From Firmicutes bacterium UBA4795 (lineage in GTDB: Bacteria > Bacillota > Desulfotomaculia > Desulfotomaculales > Nap2-2B), in NCBI GenBank assembly GCA_002402825.1, contig DHGP01000016.1, positions 1-64,000 on the forward strand: a stretch of 64,000 nucleotides of DNA. The letters are read 5' to 3'. Numbering within the stretch: the first letter of the stretch is position 1; every line of letters starts with the position of its first letter. Made by a program: the position numbers and the translations under genes. Of the stretch, positions 33,201 through 41,723 are shown in pieces. Under the pieces are notes generated by a model that was not told the DNA's origin, did not search any database, and saw nothing but the letters and a program-made list of their open reading frames with translations.

Positions 33201-34967
33201 ATGCGTTTGTTTTTCTTTAAAGTATTTTTAGTGGGATTTATTATGGCTTTGTTTAGTATAATACCAGGTTTTGCTTTGACGCACGCCGCCGAAGAAAATA
33301 AGACTATTTTTATTTCCCTTCAGGCAGGACAGGATTTTGCCTTGGTAAATGAAAAAAAGGTTTCCTTAAGAGAAAAAGTTTACGTTAAAGAAGGAACTAC
33401 CATGGTTCCCCTGCGTTTTTTTAGTGAAACCTTGGGGGCAAGGGTGAAATGGCAAAAAGGAGAAATTTTAATTTCCCGCCAGGATATGCAATTAACTTTA
33501 TGGCCTGGTAAAAAAGAAGGGCGATTAAACAGTCAGACCCCATTCTTTTTAACCCGCGCCCCGGAAAACATAAAAGGAGTGATACTCGTTCCGCTTAAAA
33601 ATATAGCTAATTTTTTTGGGGCCAAAGTTAATTACATTCCTGCCGGAAAAAACATTATAGTTACCTATATGGAAAAAGCCCCTTTGCCGTCAGAAGAAGT
33701 TAGACCCCCCAATTTGCCGCCAATAGCCTGTTTTAGTGTGGATAAACAAGTTGTAAAGCAAGGGGAAACAGTTAATTACCAGGATAAAAGTTTCGATCCA
33801 GACGGCGATTTAATTGTGACTTATAACTGGCAGGGAAAAAAGAGAGCCTTTTTTACTTCTGGGGAGCATAAAGTAAGTTTGCGCGTAAAAGATGAAAAAG
33901 GAAGCTGGAGCGAGCCTTATGAAATGTTAATTAAAGTCACCGATGAAGTGCTCTGTTCAGAATTAAATTACCACCTGCATAATCCTTTACCTGGTGATGT
34001 GATTAACCTGGACGCAGTTTATAACCCCCTAAATTTTCCTGAGATTGAAGTAAAAAATTACCAGGAGGAAGACGTAACCCTTCTCCGTAGCAACAGCCCC
34101 GAAACAATTAAACGGCCCGGGATTTTATATCAAGATAAAGCAGGGGGCATGGTACGTTTACTATACCATCACAAGAACGGCTTTCCCGAAAAAATAAGCG
34201 TTTACGCCCTGGTTTATAACGAAAATGCATGGCCGGTCAAATTAAGAATTTTAAAAAAAGGATTTAGCGGACCGTCAGCAGGTGATTTGGGAGTAGGGGG
34301 CCGGGGAGTGGCGCGTTATTTAAGCAGCGCAACAGAGGATTGGCTGGAAATAGCTCCCGGCCAGATAATTGCTTTAAATGGCAGTCAAGGGACCATAATG
34401 TTTCCTGAGCAAAGCATAGAGGGGTTAATTGACTTAGAAACAAAAGAGCCTTTGACCTTTATTTTTGCCGCGGCGTTAGTCTCAGGGGAAGAAATTAAAT
34501 TAGAGGGGCTGCTTTTGTTGCCAATTCTAGAAAGGGATATGCACGGGCGAGGAACTTTTCCCAAAGCAAACCGCCAGCTAACAGTTAACTTTAGCGGCAA
34601 CAAGAGTAAAAAGTTGGTTATTGCTGACGGAGAGAAAGATAAGTACCTGGTTGGAGTTGATGCTCTTAACTATAACCTGGCGGAAACAAATAAGGGTAAT
34701 TACGGGGTAGTGTATAAAGTTAGAGTGAGGGCCGCTTCAGCAGTGGGAGTTTTCTTAAACCCCAGGGGGGGGATTTTCAGCGGGGCGGTAAGAGGAAAAG
34801 ACCAAAAAGTATTTTTAGTTCCCTTGGAACAGGAACGTTTTTTAAAACCCAAAGAAACGGCAGCCATGCTGGGGGTAATAGATAAAGATGAAGAAGGTGA
34901 ATTTGTTTTTATACCCCCCTGTTCTTCAAACCTGCCGGTTTACTTTTTGTTTGTTCCGGTTACGTAA
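33201..34967 (+). CDS. secreted protein with copper amine oxidase N-like and PKD-like domains
   Basis: 588 aa. A signal peptide (1-29, ending ALTHAA) is followed by a copper amine oxidase N-terminal type stalk domain (about 35-155), with the TTMVPLRFFSETLGARVKW and VILVPLKNIANFFGAKV halves. A PKD-like domain (about 170-250) contains SFDPDGDLIVTYNWQGK. The C-terminal 330 residues match nothing I recognise. Such stalk domains occur on surface proteins of clostridia and do not imply oxidase activity. AAGGAGGG precedes the ATG. Confidence 0.85.
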   Translation: MRLFFFKVFLVGFIMALFSIIPGFALTHAAEENKTIFISLQAGQDFALVNEKKVSLREKVYVKEGTTMVPLRFFSETLGARVKWQKGEILISRQDMQLTLWPGKKEGRLNSQTPFFLTRAPENIKGVILVPLKNIANFFGAKVNYIPAGKNIIVTYMEKAPLPSEEVRPPNLPPIACFSVDKQVVKQGETVNYQDKSFDPDGDLIVTYNWQGKKRAFFTSGEHKVSLRVKDEKGSWSEPYEMLIKVTDEVLCSELNYHLHNPLPGDVINLDAVYNPLNFPEIEVKNYQEEDVTLLRSNSPETIKRPGILYQDKAGGMVRLLYHHKNGFPEKISVYALVYNENAWPVKLRILKKGFSGPSAGDLGVGGRGVARYLSSATEDWLEIAPGQIIALNGSQGTIMFPEQSIEGLIDLETKEPLTFIFAAALVSGEEIKLEGLLLLPILERDMHGRGTFPKANRQLTVNFSGNKSKKLVIADGEKDKYLVGVDALNYNLAETNKGNYGVVYKVRVRAASAVGVFLNPRGGIFSGAVRGKDQKVFLVPLEQERFLKPKETAAMLGVIDKDEEGEFVFIPPCSSNLPVYFLFVPVT

Positions 34968-35117
34968 AATTAGTTAACCAGCCTGGTTACCTAGTTTGTC
35001 AGGGTTTGTTTTTCGTGGTTATCGGCCTGCATCTATAAATCTTTCAGTACTTTTGGTTATAGAAATATTTCAGGGTGACATTATCACAAAACAAACACAT
35101 TTTATTTTCTTTCACTC

Positions 35118-35146
35118 TTGACAACTTTAGAAATATATTGTAATAT
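35118..35146 (+). promoter_or_regulatory. upstream promoter of the ots operon
   Basis: TTGACA (35118-35123), 17 bases, TAATAT (35141-35146). It is a good sigma-A match, about 300 bases before the otsA start. Confidence 0.7.
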
Positions 35147-35241
35147 TTATAACATTAACAAGAAAGGGGCGGGGCTAATATTTTACCTGACGGGGTAGTT
35201 ATGACTTAAAAATGAATTTTTGTTATAACTTAACTGACAAC

Positions 35242-35288
35242 TTGTTATTAACTTTAAAGTGGTTGTATAATATAGTATATTATACAAC
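35242..35288 (+). promoter_or_regulatory. second ots promoter with palindromic operator
   Basis: TTGTTA (35242-35247), 18 bases, TATAAT (35266-35271). GTTGTATAATATA and TATATTATACAAC around a central G form a perfect 27-base palindrome (35262-35288) that covers the -10 element. The half-site TTGTAT...ATACAA resembles the operator of the Bacillus trehalose repressor TreR, which would fit the trehalose genes downstream. The regulator identity is inference. Confidence 0.65.
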
Positions 35289-35307
35289 TTAAACAACTTA
35301 AATATCT

Positions 35308-35390
35308 AGCCCTACAAGTTATTTAAAGGTTAGCTAAGCCATAGGGATGGTTCAAGCATCCCCGAAGGGCTGAAGGGAAGATGATGGAAC
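35308..35390 (+). ncRNA. candidate structured leader RNA upstream of otsA
   Basis: AGCCCT (35308-35313) can pair with AGGGCT (35366-35371), enclosing GGGATG / CATCCC (35344-35349 and 35357-35362) with the 7-base loop GTTCAAG. The loop GTTC could also pair with GAAC at 35387-35390, making a pseudoknot. The arrangement loosely recalls fluoride and other pseudoknotted riboswitches but matches none that I know. Confidence 0.4.
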
Positions 35391-35443
35391 TGTTACACAT
35401 CCCCAGAAAATAAAAATATAGTTTTAAAAAGGGGGGGGGAATT

Positions 35444-36949
35444 ATGTATAACGCTTTGAAAAATAACTTAGTCGTAGTTTCTAACCGGGGGGCATATGTA
35501 TTTCAAGAAAATAATGGTAAAATAAACACCGTCCGAACAGTTAGTGGTCTGGCTTCAGCAGTAGAGCCGGTACTCCTTTTAAACGGCGGGATGTGGATTA
35601 CCTGGGGTGGCCGTTTGGAGGAAAATAATGGCGTAAGTCGGGGCATAAGATTTACGGTACCTGCAAGATCATCAGCTGCTTTACCCTATCAAGTACAAGA
35701 AGTGCTGCTTACGGAAGAAGAATATAATTTATATTATCATGGTTTTGCCAATAGTTGTCTTTGGCCCCTATCCCACCAGATGTTGGACAAGTGTTCTTTT
35801 GACAAAGAATTTTGGTTGGCTTACCGGCAGGTTAACCATAAATTTGCCCGGGTTACCGCGCAGTCAACTAAAAGTAAAGATTTTTTATGGGTTCATGACT
35901 ACCATCTTACCTTGCTTCCACAGTTAGTAAAACGTTATCATTGTCAGGCGCAGGTAAACTTTTTCTGGCATATTCCTTTTCCTCCTTTAGATATATACCA
36001 GGTGCTGCCCTGGGGTCGGCAGTTGTTATTTGGTTTATTAGGGAGTGATTTTATTGCTTTTCATACCCAAAATTATGTAAATAACTTTTTAGCTTGTGTT
36101 TCTTATTATTTTCCGGATAAATTTTATCAAAAACAAGAAGAATTATGGTTTGGGCAAAGAAAAATAAAAGTTCAGGCCTTACCAATTGGTATTAGCTGGC
36201 ATCGTTTTGAAAAACTGGCCGCCGAGCCAAAGGTTCGTGCTCAAGCGGAAAAAATAAGGCAATCTTTAGGAGCAGAGTTTGTGCTTTTAGGCATTGACCG
36301 GCTTGATTATACCAAGGGTATTTTGGAGAGAATAAAAGCCCTGGAAATTTTTTTAGCCCAAAACCCGGCCTACCGGGGAAAAGTAACTTTGCTTCAGGTG
36401 GCCGTACCTAGCCGCGATGATTTAGGGGCTTACAAGAAGTTAAAAGAAGAAGTGGAAGGAATGGTAAGCAAAATTAATGGTTTTTATGACCGGGAGTATC
36501 AGGCTTTGCCAATACGTTACCTTAACCGTTCTCTAAATGAACAAGAACTGGTAGCTCATTATTTAGCCGCCGATGTGTTACTGGTGACCGCTTTGCGTGA
36601 CGGTCTTAATTTAATTGCCAAAGAATTTATTGCTTCTCGATTAGATAATCATGGGGTTTTAATTTTAAGTTCTTTTGCCGGAGCAGCAGAGGAACTAAAA
36701 GAAGCCTTAATCGTTAATCCTTATCATTTGGCAGATTTAGCCGCCCAAATAAAAAACTCCCTGGAAATGCCTTTAGCCGAACAGGCCCAGCGTTTAAAGA
36801 TTTTACGTCATAAGGTTAAAACTCACGATTTACGTTGGTGGTGGCAGCATAACCTGGGGGCCTTTTCCCCATCTCAAGTATCGTTGCCTGGTATTCGAAA
36901 GGCACTGCCGGGCCAGGTTGTTTCGCGTACGGCCAACGTTAAATTATAA
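35444..36949 (+). CDS. otsA: trehalose-6-phosphate synthase (GT20)
   Basis: 501 aa. Joins glucose from UDP- or GDP-glucose to glucose-6-phosphate. Conserved stretches are VVVSNRGAYVF at the start, WVHDYHLTLLPQLV, GIDRLDYTKGILER for the phosphate site, and RDGLNLIAKEF with the nucleotide-sugar-binding glutamate near the end of the catalytic core. The C-terminal 40 residues are extra and basic. It is followed after 15 bases by otsB. Trehalose would serve as compatible solute or spore/heat protectant. Expression is probably controlled at the palindrome-covered promoter upstream. Confidence 0.96.
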   Translation: MYNALKNNLVVVSNRGAYVFQENNGKINTVRTVSGLASAVEPVLLLNGGMWITWGGRLEENNGVSRGIRFTVPARSSAALPYQVQEVLLTEEEYNLYYHGFANSCLWPLSHQMLDKCSFDKEFWLAYRQVNHKFARVTAQSTKSKDFLWVHDYHLTLLPQLVKRYHCQAQVNFFWHIPFPPLDIYQVLPWGRQLLFGLLGSDFIAFHTQNYVNNFLACVSYYFPDKFYQKQEELWFGQRKIKVQALPIGISWHRFEKLAAEPKVRAQAEKIRQSLGAEFVLLGIDRLDYTKGILERIKALEIFLAQNPAYRGKVTLLQVAVPSRDDLGAYKKLKEEVEGMVSKINGFYDREYQALPIRYLNRSLNEQELVAHYLAADVLLVTALRDGLNLIAKEFIASRLDNHGVLILSSFAGAAEELKEALIVNPYHLADLAAQIKNSLEMPLAEQAQRLKILRHKVKTHDLRWWWQHNLGAFSPSQVSLPGIRKALPGQVVSRTANVKL

Positions 36950-36964
36950 GTTTTTATTTTACTT

Positions 36965-37750
36965 ATGGGTACACCAACACCAATTACCCCGGTTGCTCTG
37001 GCCGAACGTCTTTTTACCGCCGGTCAAGTTCTTTTAATGTTAGACTATGATGGTACTTTAGTTCCGTTGGCTCCCACGCCGGCTCAGGCACGGCCGGCGG
37101 CTGTACTTTTGCATATTTTAAAAAAATTAGGTGAGCTGCCTCAGTATAAGGTGGCTGTAATTAGCGGTCGTACATTAACTGACTTAACCACTTTATTTCC
37201 CGTACCGGGTATATTTTTAATTGGTGGTCACGGCATAGAGATATGTTCTCCGGCGGGGGAAGTAAATTATTTGTTAGACTATAAATATATAACTAAAATA
37301 ATGAATAAACTAGAACAACTGGCAAAGTATTGCCTGAATAATAAAGACGGTTTTTTGATCGAAAATAAGGGTTATTCCTTAGCCCTTCATTATCGCTTGG
37401 TTAAGCCATTAATGGCGCAGAGTGCTTTAAATAAATTTATTGAATTAAGTAAACCCATAATTCAAAAACATACCTTAAATATATTACCGGGTAAAAAAGT
37501 TCTAGAAATTCGGCCGTTAGCCATGCATAAAGGGAAAGCAGTAAATTACTTACAGCAACTTTATCCTTATTCTTTAGCGGTTTATTTTGGCGATAATACA
37601 ACTGATGAAGATGCCTTTCGGGCCTTAAAAAAAGGTCTGAGTATTCTTGTTAGCGCTCAATCTTATAACAGTGCGGCTAACTTTAAATTAAATTCTCCTC
37701 TTGAAGTCTTAGAATTTTTAACTTTATTAGAGAAAGTTGCTGGGAATTGA
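36965..37750 (+). CDS. otsB: trehalose-6-phosphate phosphatase
   Basis: 261 aa HAD-superfamily phosphatase that completes trehalose synthesis. Motif I is LMLDYDGTLVPL (Asp27 and Asp29), motif II AVISGRTL, and the GDNTTDEDAF of motif IV is present. There is no clear RBS before the ATG, so translation probably depends on otsA 15 bases upstream. The last codons VAGN and the stop TGA lie in a remnant of an S23-cassette element: GTTGCTGGGAATT is the reverse complement of part of the S23 gene. The ancestral C-terminus is thus altered, outside the catalytic core. Confidence 0.95.
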   Translation: MGTPTPITPVALAERLFTAGQVLLMLDYDGTLVPLAPTPAQARPAAVLLHILKKLGELPQYKVAVISGRTLTDLTTLFPVPGIFLIGGHGIEICSPAGEVNYLLDYKYITKIMNKLEQLAKYCLNNKDGFLIENKGYSLALHYRLVKPLMAQSALNKFIELSKPIIQKHTLNILPGKKVLEIRPLAMHKGKAVNYLQQLYPYSLAVYFGDNTTDEDAFRALKKGLSILVSAQSYNSAANFKLNSPLEVLEFLTLLEKVAGN

Positions 37751-37883
37751 AATCGCACAACGTCTCATTTGAGAAGTTAATCCGTAAGCTTCGTCCTTGG
37801 GAAACCATTTAGAAATCTTATATAATTTCAGTAACTAAAGTCATTGATTTTTGCCAGACCTGCAGATCTCTATATGTTTTCAT
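37737..37883 (-). pseudogene. S23/IVP gene fragment
   Basis: From ATG at 37883 the minus strand reads MKTYRDLQVWQKSMTLVTEI, nearly identical to the fragment at 10270. It then has one extra base (GAAATTATATAAG against GAAATATATAAG), which breaks the frame. It stops after about 49 codons at the otsB end. Confidence 0.8.
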
Positions 37884-37936
37884 TTTTCTTTGCCCCTCTG
37901 TGCCTTTACCCCTCTGTGCCTACCTGAATAGTTAAC
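37737..37936 (-). mobile_element. S23-cassette element remnant between otsB and the coiled-coil gene
   Basis: Minus-strand left end (G)TTAACTATTCAGG at 37936-37923, then the arms GGCACAGAGG and GGGGCAAAG, then an S23 gene start. The other terminal arm is missing: the element breaks off inside the S23 gene where otsB ends. It lies tail-to-tail between two genes and provides the stop codon of both (TGA of otsB and TAA of the coiled-coil gene). Confidence 0.75.
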
Positions 37937-38387
37937 GTGTTTTTTTAAAAGCTTTTAGTTCCTCCCGGCCATTTTTAATTTCCTTAATAACCTTGTTTAA
38001 TTCTTCCTCTAACTTTTGGAGGATTTCATCAGCGTAAATACGTGCCCCCTGCTTAATTTCATTTGATAATCCTTCGGCTTTTTGTAAAATTTCATTGGCG
38101 GAAACTTTGGCTTGCTGAACAATTTCACTTTCTTCCGCCCGCCTTTCCAGTTCTTTTTGCGCGCTTTCAATAATGCGCTCCGCTTCTTTTTTTGAGCTTT
38201 CAATGACTTTTTCGCGTTCTTGAATTACCCATTTGGCCTGACGCATTTCTTCGGGTAAAGAAGCCCGAATTCGGTCTATATAATCTAAAAACTTATCTTC
38301 ATCTACGATCAGCCTTCTGGTAAAGGGTATCTTGGGGCTGTTTCCGATAAGTTCTTCTAGCTCGTTAAGGATGCTGTACATTTCCAT
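37932..38387 (-). CDS. coiled-coil protein of the coaD operon
   Basis: About 151 aa. A short N-terminal part (MYSILNELEELIGNS, then FTRRLIVDEDKFLDYIDRI) leads to a long charged helix (55-150) that resembles ATP synthase b subunits or DivIVA-type coiled coils but has no membrane helix. Such genes often follow coaD in clostridia; the function is unknown. The ATG at 38387 overlaps the coaD stop (TAATG) and has AGGAGG seven bases upstream, which is better spaced than the ATG at 38393. Its stop TAA lies in the end of an S23-cassette element. Confidence 0.8.
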   Translation of the reverse strand: MEMYSILNELEELIGNSPKIPFTRRLIVDEDKFLDYIDRIRASLPEEMRQAKWVIQEREKVIESSKKEAERIIESAQKELERRAEESEIVQQAKVSANEILQKAEGLSNEIKQGARIYADEILQKLEEELNKVIKEIKNGREELKAFKKTR

Positions 38388-38893
38388 TACCATCCCTCCT
38401 GTCCTGAGGCTTTAAGTTCGTGGTATTTTTGAAATAATTTATCCATTACATACAAGGGAACTAATTCTTGAACACAACCTCCAAAAAAAGCGGCTTCTTT
38501 TACGGCACTGGAACTAATAAAAGAAAATTCAGCGCGGGTGGTTAAAAAAATTGTTTCTATTCCAGGCGTTAATTTTTTATTTATTAAAGCCATCATAAAT
38601 TCATTTTCAAAGTCTGATACAGCCCTTAACCCCCTAATAATAGCCTGGGCATTTTTAGACTTGGCGTAATTAACCGTGAGACCCTCAAAAGAATCTACCT
38701 GCACATTAATAAAAGGCTGGAGTACTTTTTGAAGCATGTCCAACCTTTCGGCAACCGTAAAAAGCGGCTTTTTGCTTGTATTCCTGGAAACAGCTACAAT
38801 TAAAAGGTCAAAAAGCTTGACTGCCCGTTCAATCACGTCTATATGACCATTAGTCAAAGGATCAAAGCTGCCTGGATAAACTGCGATCCGCAA
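38387..38893 (-). CDS. coaD: pantetheine-phosphate adenylyltransferase
   Basis: 168 aa, penultimate step of coenzyme A synthesis. It starts RIAVYPGSFDPLTNGHIDVI, with the HIGH-like TNGH nucleotidyltransferase motif, and later has ISSSAVKEAAFFGG. The TTG at 38893 has AAGGAGG seven bases upstream; a longer frame reading to 38947 overlaps rsmD and was not used. The gene sits between rsmD and the coiled-coil gene, a common Firmicutes order. Confidence 0.95.
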   Translation of the reverse strand: MRIAVYPGSFDPLTNGHIDVIERAVKLFDLLIVAVSRNTSKKPLFTVAERLDMLQKVLQPFINVQVDSFEGLTVNYAKSKNAQAIIRGLRAVSDFENEFMMALINKKLTPGIETIFLTTRAEFSFISSSAVKEAAFFGGCVQELVPLYVMDKLFQKYHELKASGQEGW

Positions 38894-38915
38894 AAAATAA
38901 CCTCCTTGTATGTGT

Positions 38916-39467
38916 TTAGCCGTAAAACGATAAAAGAGTATCGCCATATTTTTCCTGACGCGTTAATACTAAACCATCTATTTTCACCGGTAAAAACACT
39001 CGCTTGCTGCTTTCTACAATTACCAATCCTCCCCCTGCTAGTAAATTATAGCGTATAATTAACTCTACCGTAAATACTTCTAAATTATTTTGGTACGGCG
39101 GGTCTAAGAAAATTAAATCAAATAACCGTTTATTTTTTCCCAACCATCGTAAAGCTACGGCCACTTCCTGAGTTAATACATTTACCTTATCGCCCAAACC
39201 CGTCCGGTCCAGGTTTTTTAAGATGGCCTGGCTAACCCGGGAATCTTTTTCGACAAAAACCGCTTCCGCCGCACCTCTGCTAAGGGCCTCAATCCCTACG
39301 TTACCGGTTCCCGCGTAAAGGTCAAGAAAACGGGCCCCTATAATATTTTCACCTAAAATATTAAAAAGAGCTTCCTTTACCCGGTCGGCAGTAGGCCGAC
39401 CGGACCAACCACGGGGGGCGCTTAATTGTCGCCTTTTAGCTGTTCCGGCAATAACCCGCAAGAGCAA
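38916..39467 (-). CDS. rsmD: 16S rRNA (guanine-966-N2) methyltransferase
   Basis: 183 aa. SAM-binding LDLYAGTGNVGIEALSRGA and the catalytic LIFLDPPYQNN are typical of RsmD, which modifies the small-subunit rRNA during assembly. It starts at TTG (or the next TTG two codons later). It ends 22 bases before coaD and is the first gene of the operon rsmD-coaD-coiled-coil gene. Confidence 0.94.
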   Translation of the reverse strand: MLLRVIAGTAKRRQLSAPRGWSGRPTADRVKEALFNILGENIIGARFLDLYAGTGNVGIEALSRGAAEAVFVEKDSRVSQAILKNLDRTGLGDKVNVLTQEVAVALRWLGKNKRLFDLIFLDPPYQNNLEVFTVELIIRYNLLAGGGLVIVESSKRVFLPVKIDGLVLTRQEKYGDTLLSFYG

Positions 39468-39598
39468 TACTCTTTTTCTGGCAAGATTTTAGCAGTATTA
39501 TAGCATACGAAGTAAAAAAAAGCGATTTTTAATCATTAAAAATGTATATTTGATTTAAATTGGGAAAACTATAGTTACGTAAAAAAGGGGTGGTTAAT

Positions 39599-40582
39599 TT
39601 GCTCCTGGAGTTTTGGCGTGATTTTGGACTTAATCTAGATTTAGCTTTAGAAGCACATGAAGTTATTCGGGGTGAAACGGGGCAAGAAATACCGGGAGTA
39701 GAAGTAAAAAAAGAAGGATATGAATATACAGAAGTTACTATAGTTAAAATTTTAGATAAAACAGCCGAAATGATAATGGGTAAACCTTGTGGAGCATATA
39801 TTACGCTTGAAGCTCCCTTAATTAAAGAAAACAATCCATCTGTTCATACTAATATAAGTGAAATTTTGGCCAAACAGCTTAAACAATTTATAAATATACC
39901 AGAATACGGCAATATTTTACTTATTGGGTTGGGTAACCGGTACGCTACTCCTGATGCTTTAGGTTCAAAGGTTATTGAATCAAGCCTGGTTACCAGACAC
40001 TTGTTTAATTATGCTCCCAGCGAAGTTAAAAAAGGCATGCATTCGGTAAGTGCTTTAGCTCCCGGAGTTCTTGGTATTACGGGCATTGAAACTGCGGAAA
40101 TAATTAAAGGAGTAGTAGAAAAAACAAAACCCCAAATGGTTATAGTTATAGATTCTTTAGCTGCTCGTAGTGTAGCCAGAATTGTCAGTACTATTCAAAT
40201 TGCCAATACAGGTATTAATCCAGGCTCAGGAATTGGCAACCAGCGGGTTGGACTTAACCAGGAAACACTTGGCGTTCCGGTAATTGCTGTTGGTGTGCCT
40301 ACCGTAGTTCACGCGGCCGTGATTTGCCAGGATACCATTGAAGCTTTACTAGCTTATTTGAAAAGTAAGGCCAATCTCTATCAGCTATCTCCCAACTTGC
40401 AACCAAATCTTTCACGTGAGGTTATTATGAAAGTGTTAGCCCCTTATGGAGGAAATTTAACCGTTACCCCAAAGGAAATTGACGCTCTTATAAATAGAAC
40501 AGCCAGAATAATAGCGCAAGGAATTTCTTTAGCCTTACACCCGGGTTTGCAACCAGAAGATTATAGTTATTATTTACATTGA
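39599..40582 (+). CDS. gpr: germination protease Gpr
   Basis: About 327 aa. Cleaves small acid-soluble spore proteins during germination; made as a zymogen. DLALEAHEVI and GQEIPGVEVKKEGYEYTEV mark the prodomain and start of the mature enzyme. GNRYATPDALGSKVI and VIDSLAARSVARI lie in the core. The TTG at 39599 gives an 8-base gap to AAGGGG; the GTG at 39590 overlaps that RBS. Convergent with a SASP gene, its presumed substrate. Shows that the organism forms endospores. Confidence 0.94.
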   Translation: MLLEFWRDFGLNLDLALEAHEVIRGETGQEIPGVEVKKEGYEYTEVTIVKILDKTAEMIMGKPCGAYITLEAPLIKENNPSVHTNISEILAKQLKQFINIPEYGNILLIGLGNRYATPDALGSKVIESSLVTRHLFNYAPSEVKKGMHSVSALAPGVLGITGIETAEIIKGVVEKTKPQMVIVIDSLAARSVARIVSTIQIANTGINPGSGIGNQRVGLNQETLGVPVIAVGVPTVVHAAVICQDTIEALLAYLKSKANLYQLSPNLQPNLSREVIMKVLAPYGGNLTVTPKEIDALINRTARIIAQGISLALHPGLQPEDYSYYLH

Positions 40583-40627
40583 GCAATTAAATTCTTGATA
40601 TAACTAGAAACCATTAAAAGGTTAAAA

Positions 40628-40681
40628 GGACGGGGAATAACATCTTGAATAACATCTTTAGCGCTAAAAATTTCCCCGTCC
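40628..40681. terminator. bidirectional terminator between gpr and the SASP gene
   Basis: GGACGGGGAA (40628-40637) pairs with TTCCCCGTCC (40672-40681). A loop of about 34 bases contains the direct repeat TAACATCTT. The hairpin separates convergent genes. Confidence 0.7.
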
Positions 40682-40707
40682 CTTAACTGGCTTTATTTGT
40701 TTTTCAC

Positions 40708-40977
40708 TTAAGGGGTAGTCTTAATGTTGGTTACTTGAGGTGTAGGCGGCTTGGTACCGGAAGCCAGACTTTGTTCGTAAGCTGCGATCATTTTTCTGAC
40801 CATGTTGCCGCCTATAGCACCGTTTACCCGCGATGGTAAATCACCCATATAGCCACTTTGCGGGACCTGAATGCCTAGTTCTTGAGCAGTTTCCCATTTA
40901 AATTGCTCCATGGCTGTGTTAGCCTGAGGAAAAAGCAAAGTGTTTCGTTTTTGACCTAACGCCATCTTTTTTTTCAC
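40708..40977 (-). CDS. alpha/beta-type small acid-soluble spore protein
   Basis: 89 aa. The conserved core is FKWETAQELGIQVP (containing the Gpr-type cleavage region around the Glu-Leu-Gly stretch), then YMGDLPSRVNGAIGGNMVRKMI, the SASP DNA-binding helix pair. It coats spore DNA in the A-like form and protects it against UV. AGGAGG lies upstream of the ATG. The C-terminal TKPPTPQVTNIKTTP tail is longer than usual. Confidence 0.95.
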   Translation of the reverse strand: MKKKMALGQKRNTLLFPQANTAMEQFKWETAQELGIQVPQSGYMGDLPSRVNGAIGGNMVRKMIAAYEQSLASGTKPPTPQVTNIKTTP

Positions 40978-41091
40978 CTCCTTTTTTTTATCTTATTTTT
41001 AGTATGGACATTATTAAAGCGTTTATGTCTAGAACATTTTACCCTTAAAAAACTTTCATTTTTAGCTATTTTAAACTAATATTGTTTTGTT

Positions 41092-41334
41092 TTATTGTAT
41101 TTTGCTCCTCTTTTCTTTTTTAAGAGTAAATTCTACTCCTTGATCCGGGTCACTCCAAAAATCTGTAAGCCGGAAACCTTGGGCAATTAATTTACGGCAC
41201 TCGACTACCGCTTTTTCGAGCTTGTCCAGAAAGTGTAACCCGGTTTTATCGCCTAAATCAGGAATGGGATCAACGGTAATTTTTTCTTCAATAAACTCAC
41301 CTTCGTACTCTTCTTTAATTAACAAATCAGTCAT
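41092..41334 (-). CDS. small acidic protein of unknown function
   Basis: 80 aa: MTDLLIKEEYEGEFIEEKIT, then LHFLDKLEKAVVECRKLIAQ and a C-terminal basic stretch. No domain recognised. It has an AAGGGGG RBS and stands alone between the SASP gene and rpmB, transcribed toward the SASP gene. Codon use and RBS suggest a real gene. Confidence 0.6.
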   Translation of the reverse strand: MTDLLIKEEYEGEFIEEKITVDPIPDLGDKTGLHFLDKLEKAVVECRKLIAQGFRLTDFWSDPDQGVEFTLKKEKRSKIQ

Positions 41335-41510
41335 GTTTTATTCCCCCTTACTTAAATTTTAAAGTTTTAAGCCCATTTTATCATTTACTGTTGCCCTTTA
41401 CAAAGTAAGATAATTTTTGATAAAATATAGCCTGATGTTCTTTAAATTTGAGGTAAGGTTTCGATTTAAATTAAAAGGGTTTTGCCAGGATAGAAAAGGA
41501 GATGGCTTAA

Positions 41511-41705
41511 ATGGCTAGAAAATGTGCTATCTGTGGTAAGGGAGTGGCGGTAGGAATGCAAATTAGCCACTCCCATATCCGGACAAAAAAAACATGGTCC
41601 CCCAATTTGCAGCGGGTAAAAATCCTTGTTAACGAAAATGTACCTAAGAGGACTCTCGTTTGTACCCGGTGTTTAAGAAGCGGTAAAGTCCAGCGGGCTA
41701 TCTAA
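41511..41705 (+). CDS. rpmB: 50S ribosomal protein L28
   Basis: 64 aa. MARKCAICGKG and LVCTRCLRSGKVQ give two CxxC pairs, so this is the zinc-binding (C+) form. SHSHIRTKKTWSPNLQRVKI is the family core. The ATG follows AAAGGAG. Monocistronic by context and convergent with pncB. Confidence 0.96.
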   Translation: MARKCAICGKGVAVGMQISHSHIRTKKTWSPNLQRVKILVNENVPKRTLVCTRCLRSGKVQRAI

Positions 41706-41723
41706 AAGTCGAAGGTTGCTTAT

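Larger units (their letters stand above)
34968..35443 (+). other. long leader and promoter region before otsA
   Basis: 475 bases without a gene. It holds a strong promoter at 35118-35146, a second promoter with a 27-base palindrome at 35242-35288, a candidate structured RNA at 35308-35390 and a purine-rich RBS region (GGGGGGGGG). The first 150 bases show no feature I can name. Confidence 0.6.

Noticed and set aside
33201..34967. Copper amine oxidase enzyme
   Set aside because: Only the N-terminal stalk-type domain is present; no catalytic domain or topaquinone motif is seen.
35340..35395. Fluoride riboswitch upstream of otsA
   Set aside because: The first hairpin and the loop-to-3' pairing are suggestive, but the second stem (GCC...GGC before TGATG) is missing and the gene downstream is not a fluoride exporter.
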